A stretch of DNA of 64,000 nucleotides from Aquimarina agarivorans. Lineage in GTDB: Bacteria; Bacteroidota; Bacteroidia; Flavobacteriales; Flavobacteriaceae. The notes beneath the pieces are model-generated. The model was not told the origin of the DNA, made no database searches, and saw only the letters and a list, made by a program, of their open reading frames with translations. Shown here one piece after another: positions 18,096 to 27,171 of the stretch (position 1 is the stretch's first letter; each line of letters opens with the position of its first letter). The stretch spans positions 62,001 through 126,000 of the forward strand of contig NZ_AFPB01000174.1 of NCBI RefSeq assembly GCF_000218485.1, written 5' to 3'. Position numbers and translations under genes: made by a program.

Positions 18096-18419
18096 CTATT
18101 CTTGTTCTTTAGTTTCCATGTCTAACCACTCTCCTTTAGCGTTAGCGTATAAGATGGTAGAATCTTCACCTTGTGTATCAAGAACCAACTTGTATGCACC
18201 ATCTTGATTAACAAACGCCTTAGAAATAGTAGCTCCTTCATGTTCTTTTTGTACAGCTTCAACAACTAATTTTGGTAAGGTAGCAACGTCAATTTCCAAG
18301 AAATCTTCGATTGCTAACTGTATATCATTATTTGTTGACTGCACTGAAAAATTAGCTGCAAACACTTGTGTTGAGAAAGCGACGATAGCTGCTAGAGCTG
18401 TTAGTTTTAAGTTTTTCAT
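18096..18419 (-). CDS. Small periplasmic protein, PepSY-like
   Basis: A 107-residue protein with a clear signal peptide (MKNLKLTALAAIVAFSTQVFA, cleavage after FA). The mature part has helix-then-sheet PepSY-like organisation: VVEAVQKEHEGATISKAFVNQDGAYKLVL and then a polar strand pair. The biochemical role is not known; PepSY-like proteins of this size are common in this phylum. Its promoter region is unusually rich in spaced repeats and a sigma-54-like element, and the neighbouring genes are a phosphorelay kinase and a sigma-54 activator. I infer that it is a sensed or induced envelope protein of that system. Confidence 0.65.
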   Translation of the reverse strand: MKNLKLTALAAIVAFSTQVFAANFSVQSTNNDIQLAIEDFLEIDVATLPKLVVEAVQKEHEGATISKAFVNQDGAYKLVLDTQGEDSTILYANAKGEWLDMETKEQE

Positions 18420-18468
18420 TGAGTCAATGTTTAAATATTGTGTAAATAAGTTTGAGTATTAGTAGTAT

Positions 18469-18484
18469 AGAAATAGTTATGCCA
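18469..18484 (-). promoter_or_regulatory. Candidate sigma-54 promoter of the PepSY-like gene
   Basis: Read on the minus strand, TGGCATAACTATTTCT matches the -24 element (TGGCA) and differs from the -12 consensus TTGC at one base. GG and the -12 doublet are 10 bases apart as required. The start codon is about 50 bases downstream, leaving a short leader. The element is inexact, so this stays tentative. Confidence 0.4.
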
Positions 18485-18592
18485 TTATTTTTTTTAAGGC
18501 TTAAAATCCATGTAAACCCAACGAACAAGGGGGTTTAACGTGTTTTTAATTGTTTATTTAAAAAATTAATTTATTGGGTAAAGTGAGCAAAT

Positions 18593-18624
18593 GTGTGGAA
18601 AAATTCTACACTTTAAGTGTGGAA
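18593..18624. promoter_or_regulatory. Three alternating GTGTGGAA / TTCTACAC half-sites, candidate upstream activator sites
   Basis: GTGTGGAA at 18593-18600, its near complement TTCTACAC at 18604-18611, and GTGTGGAA again at 18617-18624. The two GTGTGGAA copies are 24 bp apart and each makes a dyad with the middle site. They lie about 110 bp upstream of the candidate sigma-54 promoter, a usual distance for an NtrC-type activator. Confidence 0.5.
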
Positions 18625-18680
18625 CTCGCTGTTTATCAGCTGTTGTAGTAATTGTTTTTCTCCGTTGACTCATTAAAACA

Positions 18681-18711
18681 ATGCATTCACTAAAAAAATT
18701 GATGCATTCAC
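18681..18711. repeat. Direct repeat ATGCATTCAC, 21-bp period
   Basis: ATGCATTCAC occurs at 18681-18690 and 18702-18711, two helical turns apart, farther upstream in the same regulatory region. It may be a second regulator site for the PepSY-like gene or for the divergent secreted protein gene at 18872. Confidence 0.45.
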
Positions 18712-18836
18712 ATTTAACTTAAAAGTAAAAATAAGACAAATATCACTGTTTAAACGCTGCCAGTACTACAAAAGTATAATTTGATATGTTGTATAGGTAT
18801 AAAATATTGAAAAGCAGCTATTTGATATGTAAGTCT

Positions 18837-18844
18837 TATATTTG
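18837..18844 (+). promoter_or_regulatory. Bacteroidota-type -7 box TATATTTG
   Basis: TATATTTG matches the TAnnTTTG consensus exactly and lies 28 bases before the ATG at 18872. No good -33 TTG element is seen at the usual distance. Confidence 0.4.
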
Positions 18845-18871
18845 AATTTTTAACATTTATCTACTAAGGCT

Positions 18872-19822
18872 ATGAAAACTAATATTTTAAAAACACTACT
18901 AATTTATCTTATTTTTTCTGGAACTGTATTCAGTCAAGTGCAGGACAGTACTATTAATGATCCAGGAGATATTGCCTTTGTAGGTTATTTTTACAATGGA
19001 GCTTCAGGTAATAATGAGGGTTTTTCATTCGTTTTTTTAGATGATTGCCCAGCAGGAACAACTATACGATTTGATGATGATGAATGGACGGGAGCTAGCT
19101 TTGCAACTGCCAATGGCGAAGGACAGGTTTTATGGGAAAATAATACGGGTTCGCTAATCGAATCAGGTACGGTAATCACCATTACGAATCCGAGTAATAA
19201 TGATGGGTTTCTTATTTCGGCATCGACAGGTGTCGCTACTGAGGATAATGCAGGTTTTACACTCACCAGAGACGATCAAATTTATGCTTATACAGGAACC
19301 AGAGATGCCCCTGGCATTTTTTTAAGCTTTATTGGCGAAGATGATTCGTTGAGTGCCGATACCGCAACACTTCAAAATACAGGGCTAGAACCAGGAAAAA
19401 CAGCTTTTGTGGTGAATAATGGTGGTTTTTATGCTGCTGGTACTGACTGTAATGGTATGGTTTCCGCTTGCGCAGAAATGATTTATGATCCTACTAATTG
19501 GACGTTGGGGGATTTTATGTTTCCTGAAGGGATACCAAACTCGTTTTCAAATACTACAGAATCAAATACGTTGAATGTTACAGAAAATACTTTTATGGAG
19601 CAAGAATTATCTTTGTATCCCAACCCAACATCAGGCAAAGTTTTAGTGACTAAGGCTGAAACGATTTTGAAGTTGGAACTCCTTAACTTAAATGGAGTAC
19701 ACTTATCAACTGTTACAGGCATAAATTTAGTAGACCTAACTAAATTCAGTTCAGGTGTTTATTTATTAAAAATAACTACAGCTTCAGGAATTAAAATGGA
19801 GCGGATTTGCAAACGTGACTAA
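18872..19822 (+). CDS. Secreted protein with T9SS type A sorting domain
   Basis: A 316-residue protein with a signal peptide (cleavage after FSQ). The central domain begins GDIAFVGYFYNG and contains FSFVFLDDCPAGTTIRFDDDEW, a beta-rich module found in exported Bacteroidota proteins without known activity. The C-terminal ~75 residues (LSLYPNPTSGKV, then GVYLLKITTASGIKMERI) are a type IX secretion sorting domain, so it is exported through the T9SS and probably surface-attached. It diverges from the PepSY-like gene across a 450-base regulatory region. Confidence 0.75.
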   Translation: MKTNILKTLLIYLIFSGTVFSQVQDSTINDPGDIAFVGYFYNGASGNNEGFSFVFLDDCPAGTTIRFDDDEWTGASFATANGEGQVLWENNTGSLIESGTVITITNPSNNDGFLISASTGVATEDNAGFTLTRDDQIYAYTGTRDAPGIFLSFIGEDDSLSADTATLQNTGLEPGKTAFVVNNGGFYAAGTDCNGMVSACAEMIYDPTNWTLGDFMFPEGIPNSFSNTTESNTLNVTENTFMEQELSLYPNPTSGKVLVTKAETILKLELLNLNGVHLSTVTGINLVDLTKFSSGVYLLKITTASGIKMERICKRD

Positions 19823-19898
19823 AATTTCAAATTTTTCAATGGGGAGTTAAAAACAGATTAGTACATTTAACTTTAATAATTTTAAAATCGTTACTCCA

Positions 19899-22056
19899 TT
19901 GAGTGCAATAACTAGTAAAACAACTGGAATTTCTGAACTTTCCTTTGTTTCCAAAGCTACATCAATACCGCAAACACATGTAAAAAAGCACCTTGCAATT
20001 ACTAAATGATGGTGGCACGGTGCCTTTTATTTCGCGGTACCGAAAGGAAGCTACTGGAAATTTAGATGAAGTAGCAATTGAGTCTATTAAAAAGCAATGG
20101 GAAGCTTTTCAAATGCTTCAAAAAAGAAAAGAAGCAGTAGCAAAGGCAATCGGCGAACAAGGATTTTTAACAGATCAAATAAAAAGTAACATAGCTTCCG
20201 CAGAAAATTTAACTGCTTTAGAGGATCTTTATTTGCCTTATAAAAAAAAGCGTCAAACTAAAGCTACGGTAGCAAAACAAGCTGGACTGGAGCCATTGGC
20301 AAAAATAATTATGGGACAGCGAGAAACTAATTTGAGGAGTAGGGCAGGTCAGTTTATTAAAGGATCAATAACATCGGAAAAGGAAGCATTAGCTGGTGCC
20401 AGTCATATTATTGCTGAATGGGTGAGTGAGCATACTGCTACCCGAAATTCCTTACGTAGACTGTATCAGCGTAAAGCCACAATTACCTCAAAAGTCATAA
20501 AGGGAAAGGAAACTGAAAAGGAAGCCTTGGTATATCAAGCTTATTTTGATAGCAACGAGCTGCTTTCGCGCTGTCCATCGCATCGTTTATTGGCTATGTT
20601 AAGGGCGGAAAAAGAAGGCGTGGTACGATTAAAAGTAAGTGTAGAAAAGGAAGAGGCTCTGGATCATATTGACCGATTTTTTGCCACCTCTAATAATGAA
20701 GCTTGTACTGATGTTATTTTTGAAGCAGTAGCAGATAGTTATAGCCGTTTGTTGGCTCCAGCAATAGCAAATGAGACCATGCAACTAGCCAAACAAAAGG
20801 CGGATGAAGCTGCAGTACGCGTTTTTTCTGAAAATCTAAAACAATTATTGCTGGCTGCTCCTTTGGGAGAAAAACGAATTTTAGCACTAGATCCTGGATT
20901 TAAATCTGGCTGCAAATTGGTTTGTTTGGACGCGCAAGGAAAGTTAGTTCATAACGAAACTATTTATCCGCACCCTCCCCAGCAGAAGTTTACTGAGGCC
21001 ATTAAAAAGGTAAAGAGTTTGGTAAATGCTTACAAGATAGAAGCAATTGCTGTGGGTAATGGGACTGCGGCTCGGGAAACTGAGCATTTTGTGAGTAAAA
21101 TTCCTTTTTCTAAGGATATAAAAGTATTTATGGTTAATGAGAGTGGCGCGTCTATTTATTCAGCATCGCCAATTGCCAGGTCTGAGTTTCCCAATTATGA
21201 TGTAACAGTTAGGGGCGCAGTTTCTATTGGCCGTAGGTTAGCAGATCCATTGGCGGAATTGGTTAAAATTGATCCCAAATCACTGGGTGTTGGGCAGTAT
21301 CAACATGATGTGAATCAACAATTATTAAAAAAAGAATTGGATACTACGGTATCACATTGTGTAAATGCGGTGGGAATTAATGTAAACACGGCAAGCGAGT
21401 CGTTGTTAAGCTATATTTCGGGTATAGGACCTAAATTAGCTAGTAATATTGTAGCGTTTAGAACGGAAAACGGAGGAATCCCTTCTCGCAAAGCATTAAA
21501 AAAAGTAAAAGGATTAGGTGCTAAAGCCTTTGAGCAGGGAGCTGCCTTTTTGCGAATTAAAAATGGAGAAAATGCTTTGGATAATTCTGCAATTCATCCT
21601 GAGCGTTATGCACTTGTGAGTAAAATGGCTAAAGATTTAAATGTTTCAGTTCAGGATTTAATTGGGAATGCAGCTTTAGTTGCAACTATTCCATTATCGA
21701 ATTATGTGAATGATCAAGTAGGGCTGCTCACTTTAAAGGATATAATAGAGGAATTAAAAAAGCCAGGATTGGATCCCAGAGCGCAATTAAAAGTTTTCCA
21801 GTTTGACGAAAGTATTCGTAGTATTTCAGATCTAAAAACAGGAATGAAACTCCCAGGAATTGTAAATAACATCACTAATTTTGGATGCTTTGTGGATATT
21901 GGAATTAAGGAAAGTGGATTAATCCATGTATCTAAATTAGCCAATCAATTTGTAAAAGATCCAAACGAAATTGTGAAATTAAATCAGCAATTAATAGTGA
22001 CCGTGGTTGAGGTTGATGAAGCAAGAAAACGCATTCAACTATCATTAATAGATTAA
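19899..22056 (+). pseudogene. tex: Tex-family transcription accessory protein, N terminus frameshifted at an A6 run (19982-19987)
   Basis: From 19993 the frame encodes 687 residues of Tex: helical N-terminal region (VPFISRYRKEATGNLDEV), YqgF-like RNase fold (ILALDPGFKSGCKL), helix-hairpin-helix (YISGIGPKLASNIVAF) and an S1 RNA-binding domain (GIVNNITNFGCFVDIGIKESGLIHVSKL). The missing first ~30 residues (GISELSFVSKATSIPQTHV) are present upstream in another frame, beginning at a TTG at 19899. Removing one A from the A6 run joins them. This is a sequencing error or a recent mutation; a shortened protein could start at the TTG at 19993. Tex is a highly conserved RNA-binding protein involved in expression and virulence in other bacteria. 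Confidence 0.85.
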
Positions 22057-22069
22057 TATATCAGATCCA

Positions 22070-22537
22070 ATGATTGAAATCGAACGAAAATTTTTGGTAA
22101 CCTCCCTAGGTTTTAAAAGTGAAGCGCATAAAAAAACACGTATTATTCAGGCTTATTTAAATAGCCATCCTGAAAGGAGTGTGCGTATCCGTATAAAGGG
22201 AAATCAGGGTGTTTTAACCGTAAAAGGGAAAGGCAATGCCAGTGGAACATCGCGTTTTGAATGGGAAAAAGAAATTACTGTAGCCGAAGCTGAATCTTTA
22301 TTGCCTTTGTGTGAAAAAGGAAGCATCCATAAAACCCGTTACGAAATTCCCGTAGGGAATCATATTTTTGAGGTAGATGAATTTTATGATGACAATCAAG
22401 GCTTAATCATTGCTGAGGTGGAGCTTTCCGAGGAAAATGAATTTTTTGAAAAACCTTTGTGGTTGGGCAAAGAGGTTACGGGTGATGCCAAGTATTACAA
22501 TTCAAAGTTAATAGCAATCCCTTTTTGCGAGTGGTAA
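22070..22537 (+). CDS. CYTH domain-containing protein
   Basis: A 155-residue protein opening with IEIERKFLV, the CYTH hallmark ExExK near residues 2-6. The barrel strands follow: RSVRIRIKGNQGVLTVKGKG, FEWEKEI, TRYEIPVG, FEVDEFYDDNQGLIIAEVEL. Members are triphosphate-tunnel enzymes that hydrolyse inorganic triphosphate or similar, and most bacterial class members act as tripolyphosphatases rather than adenylate cyclases. It starts 13 bases after tex and the Crp-like gene starts immediately after its stop, indicating an operon. Confidence 0.85.
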   Translation: MIEIERKFLVTSLGFKSEAHKKTRIIQAYLNSHPERSVRIRIKGNQGVLTVKGKGNASGTSRFEWEKEITVAEAESLLPLCEKGSIHKTRYEIPVGNHIFEVDEFYDDNQGLIIAEVELSEENEFFEKPLWLGKEVTGDAKYYNSKLIAIPFCEW

Positions 22538-23139
22538 ATGCAAAAGACTTATTTGGAAAATTATCAAAGCATACTAGCAAATATTGAAAAGTACGTGACT
22601 TTGACGGCAACTGAAGTCCAACAGTTTTGTGCAATTGTTACTACAACCAAGTTAAAAAAAAGAAGCCTTATACTTCAACCTAATACCGCATGCTTACATC
22701 AAACTTATGTAGTTAAGGTACTTTACGATCTTATTTTGTCACATCTGCAGGAGTGGAGCACACGATTTCCATAGCTGTAGAGGATTGGTTTATTAGTGAT
22801 TTTAATAGTTATATTGTGCAAACCTCTGCCTCTTTGTATATCGAGGCGTTGGAGGAAACTACAATCCAGCAAATTGCATATAACGATGTGGAAAAACTTT
22901 GTGATCAATTTCCAAAATTTGAGCGTTTTTTTAGATTGGCAGCTCAAAAAGTATTTGCATACTCGCAACAAAGAGTGTTGGTCAATTTGGAAAAATCTGC
23001 TGAAGAGCGTTATGCTGAGTTTTTAAAAAAATATCCAGTCATTGTGCAACGTGTACCACAATACGTATTGGCTTCTTATTTGGGCATGTCGGCTGAATTT
23101 TTAAGTAAAATTCGAAAAAAGAATGCCAAATTTTCTTGA
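22538..23139 (+). pseudogene. Crp/Fnr-family regulator, broken by a missing base near 22717
   Basis: Two frames (22538-22774 and 22753-23139) combine into a ~200-residue cyclic-nucleotide-binding-fold regulator. Inserting one G at 22717-22718 turns VVKVLYDL into VVKGTLRSYFVTSAGVEHTI, the standard family sequence. The C-terminal helix-turn-helix is the common Bacteroidota form (VPQYVLASYLGMSAEFLSKIRKK). As written, the protein would be cut off after about 78 residues. It begins right at the CYTH stop codon. Confidence 0.8.
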
Positions 23140-23502
23140 ACTAGTTCATTTTAATTGGAAATTTAGTAGCGTAGTTTTGGGTTAATAAAAAAGATAAAAT
23201 CATGGCAAATAAAATTATTGCAGAAAATGCGGTTTTCTAGTGAATAAATGGGGGAAGATTATTGACAATAAACGTTGCCACTGGTTCATTTTAAATTTGA
23301 GTATATTTGCATAATTGTTTTTATAGCTAGTAAGCAGTTTGTGATTATATATAAGAATAACTGATATAGATTAATCAGTAGCTATTTGGATATTTTAAAG
23401 CTTAAATCTTTTAAGTTAAGCCTAACTAGCGGTATACTAAACAAGGATGGTATAGAGTTATTTATGTAAGAAAACGGTATTAGTCCCCAAATCTAATTAC
23501 TT
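23140..23502. other. Non-coding region with a 12-codon start remnant
   Basis: About 360 bases without a full gene. An ATG at 23202 opens MANKIIAENAVF and stops at once, after an A-rich leader that resembles a genuine start. It may be the first codons of a lost gene that the Crp-like regulator once controlled. The rest is AT-rich and shows no structure I recognise. Confidence 0.35.
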
Positions 23503-23817
23503 ATGAAAAAATTAATTACTTGTCTTATTTTTGCATTTAGCATACTGCTAACTAATTGTTCAAGCTCTCAAGGATACGGATGTTTTAGTGGTAAAAAAGT
23601 TAAACTAAAGAAAGGGAAGAAAAAATCTCCTGGAGCTTTAGTTGGTGTTAAAGGAACATCGGACAAAAAATCTCAAAAAGCACAGGAAAAAGAAAGAAAA
23701 AAAGCAATTAAAGAGCGTAGAGCAATTGCTAAAAGAGCGCAAGATTCTATTGATGAACTATCTATTGATACCCCTGACTTACAAGAAGAAGAGGATAAAG
23801 ATGATGGAGAAAAGTAG
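23503..23817 (+). CDS. Small lipoprotein, lysine-rich, unknown function
   Basis: A 104-residue protein with a lipoprotein signal peptide ending in LLTNC-SSSQ; the cysteine at about residue 19 would be lipidated. The mature chain is basic and low in complexity (KKVKLKKGKKKS, then a KSQKAQEKERKKAIKERR helix) and ends in a very acidic tail (EEEDKDDGEK). It is likely exposed at the outer membrane. I do not recognise a family. It converges with the HD-domain gene 32 bases away. Confidence 0.65.
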   Translation: MKKLITCLIFAFSILLTNCSSSQGYGCFSGKKVKLKKGKKKSPGALVGVKGTSDKKSQKAQEKERKKAIKERRAIAKRAQDSIDELSIDTPDLQEEEDKDDGEK

Positions 23818-23848
23818 CTTGATACTTGATGCTAAAGCTATCATTTTA

Positions 23849-24496
23849 TCATACTTTTCCTTCCCATTCATTGTAAAATTGATTTAAAAATTGTTCCATG
23901 TACTCGTGGCGTTGGGCTGCTAATTGTTTGCCCGTTGGGGTGTTCATTTTATCTTTGAGGAGTAATAATTTTTCATAAAAATGATTGATTGTTGGAGCTG
24001 TAGATTTTTTGTACTCCTCTTTTGTCATGCTTAAATTGGGGGCAATAGAAGGGTTGTAAATTGCCCTATTTTTAAAACCTCCGTAATTAAAAGTTCGGGC
24101 AATACCAATGGCGCCAATGGCGTCCAAGCGATCTGCGTCCTGAACTACATCCAATTCTTTTGATGCAAATGTGGGCGTAAAATTTCCGCCTTTAAAGGAT
24201 ATGTTTTCAATTATGGCAACCACATGTGTTATAATTTCATTTGATACCTGTTGTTCACCTAAAAAAGCATACGCTTTTTTAGGACCAATAGTTTCATCAC
24301 CATCATAAAATTTTGAATCTGCAATATCATGTAATAAAGCACCAAGTTGAACAATTAAAACGTCTACTTTTTCGGTTTTTGCAATTAAACACGCATTATT
24401 ATATACGCGCTGTATGTGAAACCAATCGTGTCCACCTTCTGCGTAAGCGAGCTCAGTTTTAACAAAATGTTTCGTTTTTTCAAGTAATTGTTCCAT
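23849..24496 (-). CDS. HD-domain phosphohydrolase
   Basis: A 215-residue protein of the YedJ-like HD group: HDWFHIQRVYNNA (first histidines), LLHDIADSKF (HD pair, near residue 51) and VQDADRLDAIGAIGIARTF (third metal aspartate). Such proteins hydrolyse phosphate from nucleotides or similar compounds; the substrate is not evident. It is the last gene of a minus-strand trio with the acyl-ACP desaturase and PlsC, 75 bases after the desaturase. Confidence 0.8.
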   Translation of the reverse strand: MEQLLEKTKHFVKTELAYAEGGHDWFHIQRVYNNACLIAKTEKVDVLIVQLGALLHDIADSKFYDGDETIGPKKAYAFLGEQQVSNEIITHVVAIIENISFKGGNFTPTFASKELDVVQDADRLDAIGAIGIARTFNYGGFKNRAIYNPSIAPNLSMTKEEYKKSTAPTINHFYEKLLLLKDKMNTPTGKQLAAQRHEYMEQFLNQFYNEWEGKV

Positions 24497-24571
24497 AAAA
24501 TTAAGAGGATTAGAAAAGAAAACTCCAAAACAATCAAGTGTTTGGGGTTGTGCATGTTATTTAACTGAAAA

Positions 24572-25597
24572 TTAAGATTTAACAACGGCTGGGTTTACCC
24601 ACGAAAATTTTGGACTTTCGTCAGGCAATACTAAACGGTCACTAATGCGTTCCATACGAGCGGGTAATTTCATAACAAAATCACGTGCGCGTTCGGCTTT
24701 ATCATTTAAATCAGTCAAATTTTCAATATCCCATTTGCCAATAAGGCGCTTCATAATATCCACATAATCATGAGCAGTGTACACCCCTAATTTTTGAGCT
24801 GAAACTGAAAATTCATCAAATTTTGCTCCAATAGCCTGACCGGTTTCGCGTAAAAAGTGCGCAGGCATAATGATTTTACTTTTCATCATATCGGAAAAGG
24901 CAATCATCATTTCGCTAGGGTCTAATTTAAAAATTTCGTCCACAAAAGTACTGTAAGCATTAAAGTGACGCATTTCATCTCCAGCAATAATTTTACACAT
25001 TTTTGCTAATGATTTATTGGAGTATTCACGGGCTAGTTTGGCTACTCGGTTGTGCGAAATATTGGTGGCCAATTCCTGAAAGCTGGTATAAACAAAATTT
25101 TTATAAGGATCTCGGTCGGTACCAATATCAAAACCATCGCTTATCAAATGTTGCGTGGTTCGTTCAATTTCAATCATATTTACGCGCCCAGATAGGTAAA
25201 GGTATTTGTTTAGGACATCACCGTGCCTGTTTTCTTCACCGGTCCAGTAGCGTACCCACTTAGACCATCCATTGCCACCTCCTTCGGCACAAAATTCGCC
25301 ACCTTTGGCGTGTTGGTCAATTCCTTGTACGTCCATTAACCAGGATTCGTAGGTAGGTAGGGCTTCTTCGGTAATGGTATCGCCAACTAACACAACCCAA
25401 AAATCATAGGGTAAATCCTTAGCAAGTTCACGGAGTTCTTTTACTTCATCAAAAAAAGTATCTTCATTTTGTGAATCGGGTAAAAAATCAGTGGGTTGCC
25501 ATACTTTTTCAATGGGCACTAAAAAAGTATCCACAAAACCGTCAATTTTGCGTTCCAACAAATTCATTACCTCTAATCTAATATTATCTAAAGCCAT
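24572..25597 (-). CDS. Acyl-ACP desaturase (ferritin-like diiron)
   Basis: A 341-residue soluble diiron desaturase. The two iron-binding helix motifs are visible as EENRHGDVLNKYLYLSG and DEMRHFNAYSTF (ExxH pairs). The N-terminal half contains the VVLVGDTITEEALPTYESW block common in stearoyl-ACP 9-desaturases. It would introduce a cis double bond into acyl-ACP and needs ferredoxin. It starts 5 bases after plsC, so the pair links fatty acid desaturation to phospholipid synthesis. Confidence 0.88.
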   Translation of the reverse strand: MALDNIRLEVMNLLERKIDGFVDTFLVPIEKVWQPTDFLPDSQNEDTFFDEVKELRELAKDLPYDFWVVLVGDTITEEALPTYESWLMDVQGIDQHAKGGEFCAEGGGNGWSKWVRYWTGEENRHGDVLNKYLYLSGRVNMIEIERTTQHLISDGFDIGTDRDPYKNFVYTSFQELATNISHNRVAKLAREYSNKSLAKMCKIIAGDEMRHFNAYSTFVDEIFKLDPSEMMIAFSDMMKSKIIMPAHFLRETGQAIGAKFDEFSVSAQKLGVYTAHDYVDIMKRLIGKWDIENLTDLNDKAERARDFVMKLPARMERISDRLVLPDESPKFSWVNPAVVKS

Positions 25598-25602
25598 GCT
25601 TT

Positions 25603-26337
25603 CTAATTTATTGCCATTGTAATTTGGCGCTCTACTTTTTCTTTTAAATCTTCGAAATTACAGGAAGCGATTGCTATCGGTTCGTGTACTTCCAGTGTTA
25701 TATTGCTAAAACCACCAACGGGGAAATAGCCGTATCTCATCAGTTTCCAGCTATTATTTATAGTAATTGGCACTACAAACCCATCGGGCATGTTTCGCGT
25801 TAGTAATTTTAATCCAGTTTCATTAAACTTTTTTGGTTTTCCATCCCTGCTTCGTGTTCCTTCTGGAAAAATTACACCAGTTTGATTTTCTGCTTGCAAG
25901 CGTTTTCCAAAATTCATAATTACGGGTAACGATTGCCTTTTGTTTTTACGATCAATTAATACGGAACCACCATGACGTAAATTATACGAAATACTTGGGA
26001 TTCCTTTACCCAACTCAATTTTTGATATGTAATTCGGATTATATTTCCTCATGTACCAAGCAATCATTGAAATGTCAAACATACTCTGATGGTTAGAAAC
26101 AATTAACAATGGTTTCCCTTCAGGAATATGTTGGTTATTTATGTATGTCGTGGTATTTCCCACTAAATTAATGCAGCGTAATAAAAAAAAGTTGAGTATT
26201 TCAACACTTTTAGTATGCGCTTTTTTGCCTATTAAATGTCTGCAAAACACTTGAATCCCATGAAAAATAATTAATGAGATAAAAAACGCAGGGTAAAATA
26301 AGACAGATAAAATTGCTGCTAAAAATTTCTGAATCAT
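25603..26337 (-). CDS. plsC: 1-acyl-sn-glycerol-3-phosphate acyltransferase
   Basis: A 244-residue membrane acyltransferase with an N-terminal hydrophobic segment and the family motifs NHQSMFD (HX4D), GGSVLIDRKN, FPEGTRSRDGKP and VPITINNSW. It makes phosphatidic acid from lysophosphatidic acid at the inner membrane. It precedes the acyl-ACP desaturase by 5 bases on the same strand. Confidence 0.9.
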   Translation of the reverse strand: MIQKFLAAILSVLFYPAFFISLIIFHGIQVFCRHLIGKKAHTKSVEILNFFLLRCINLVGNTTTYINNQHIPEGKPLLIVSNHQSMFDISMIAWYMRKYNPNYISKIELGKGIPSISYNLRHGGSVLIDRKNKRQSLPVIMNFGKRLQAENQTGVIFPEGTRSRDGKPKKFNETGLKLLTRNMPDGFVVPITINNSWKLMRYGYFPVGGFSNITLEVHEPIAIASCNFEDLKEKVERQITMAIN

Positions 26338-26470
26338 GCGTATTTACAGCTTTAAAAACTTTAGTTTGCAATTTCTTACAATATTTTGAGCTTAACAATT
26401 TTTATGATACATAATCCTAAATAAAATATAAAAATATTGTAATCAATTGATTTTCATTTTGCAATACAAA

Positions 26471-26506
26471 TAAACAAAGCCGTTTGATTAAAAACGGCTT
26501 TGTTTA
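26471..26506 (-). terminator. Intrinsic terminator, 15-bp stem
   Basis: TAAACAAAGCCGTTT (26471-26485) and AAACGGCTTTGTTTA (26492-26506) form a perfect 15-bp stem with a 6-base loop. A-rich and T-rich flanks would let it work on either strand. It lies about 140 bases after the stop of the bacilliredoxin gene, whose transcript it probably ends. Confidence 0.75.
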
Positions 26507-26642
26507 TTTTATATTTTGATTTTATCAACAACTGGGTAGTTGATATAGCCAATTAGTTGTTGTTTATGCTTAGAAATTATCCTTAAATGAAATGATGCTT
26601 TAACAAAAGTAGCGCTAGCTATTCATTTAAAGGAGGTGTTGT

Positions 26643-27053
26643 TTAGCAAAAACTATTATAAGCATCTGTCAAATTTTCGGCAATCATATCAGCGGGTCTC
26701 CCTTCAATATGATGGCGTTCCAACATATGCACTAATTCACCATCTTTAAATAATGCAATACAAGGGGACGAAGGAGGAAACGGTGCCATGTGCGCACGTG
26801 CAGCATTTACAGCATCTTTGTCAACACCAGCAAACACGGTAACCGCATTAGTAGGGCGTTTGTCATTTTCTAATGACATTTTTGCAGCCGGACGCGCATT
26901 TGCAGCAGCACAACCACAAACTGAATTTACTACAACCAGCGTAGTTCCTTCTTTTTTTATGGCAGCTTCTACAGCATCAACGGTATGCAATTCTTCAAAA
27001 CCAAAGTTTGCAAGATCAGCTCTCATTGGTTTAACTAATTCTTCTGGATACAT
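26643..27053 (-). CDS. BrxA/BrxB family bacilliredoxin
   Basis: A 136-residue thioredoxin-fold protein with the YphP/BrxA CGC redox motif (VNSVCGCAAANARPA). The other family blocks are AVTVFAGVDKDAV, PFPPSSPCIALFKDGE and VHMLERHHIEGR. In Firmicutes these proteins reduce bacillithiol mixed disulfides; in Flavobacteriaceae they presumably play the same role in thiol homeostasis. It stands alone with its own terminator. Confidence 0.88.
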   Translation of the reverse strand: MYPEELVKPMRADLANFGFEELHTVDAVEAAIKKEGTTLVVVNSVCGCAAANARPAAKMSLENDKRPTNAVTVFAGVDKDAVNAARAHMAPFPPSSPCIALFKDGELVHMLERHHIEGRPADMIAENLTDAYNSFC

Positions 27054-27171
27054 ATTTCTATTTTAAATACAAAGTTACAAATAATGTACCATATTTGCTC
27101 AGGTAGCATATTGTCAGTATTTATAATTAAATAGCTATAAATGGTATATTTGTTTTTTTAAACAATTGCAT

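Noticed and set aside
23642-23887. 81-codon frame overlapping the small lipoprotein gene
   Set aside because: It lies in another frame of a lysine-rich gene and has no independent start signal; the lipoprotein frame has a clear lipobox.
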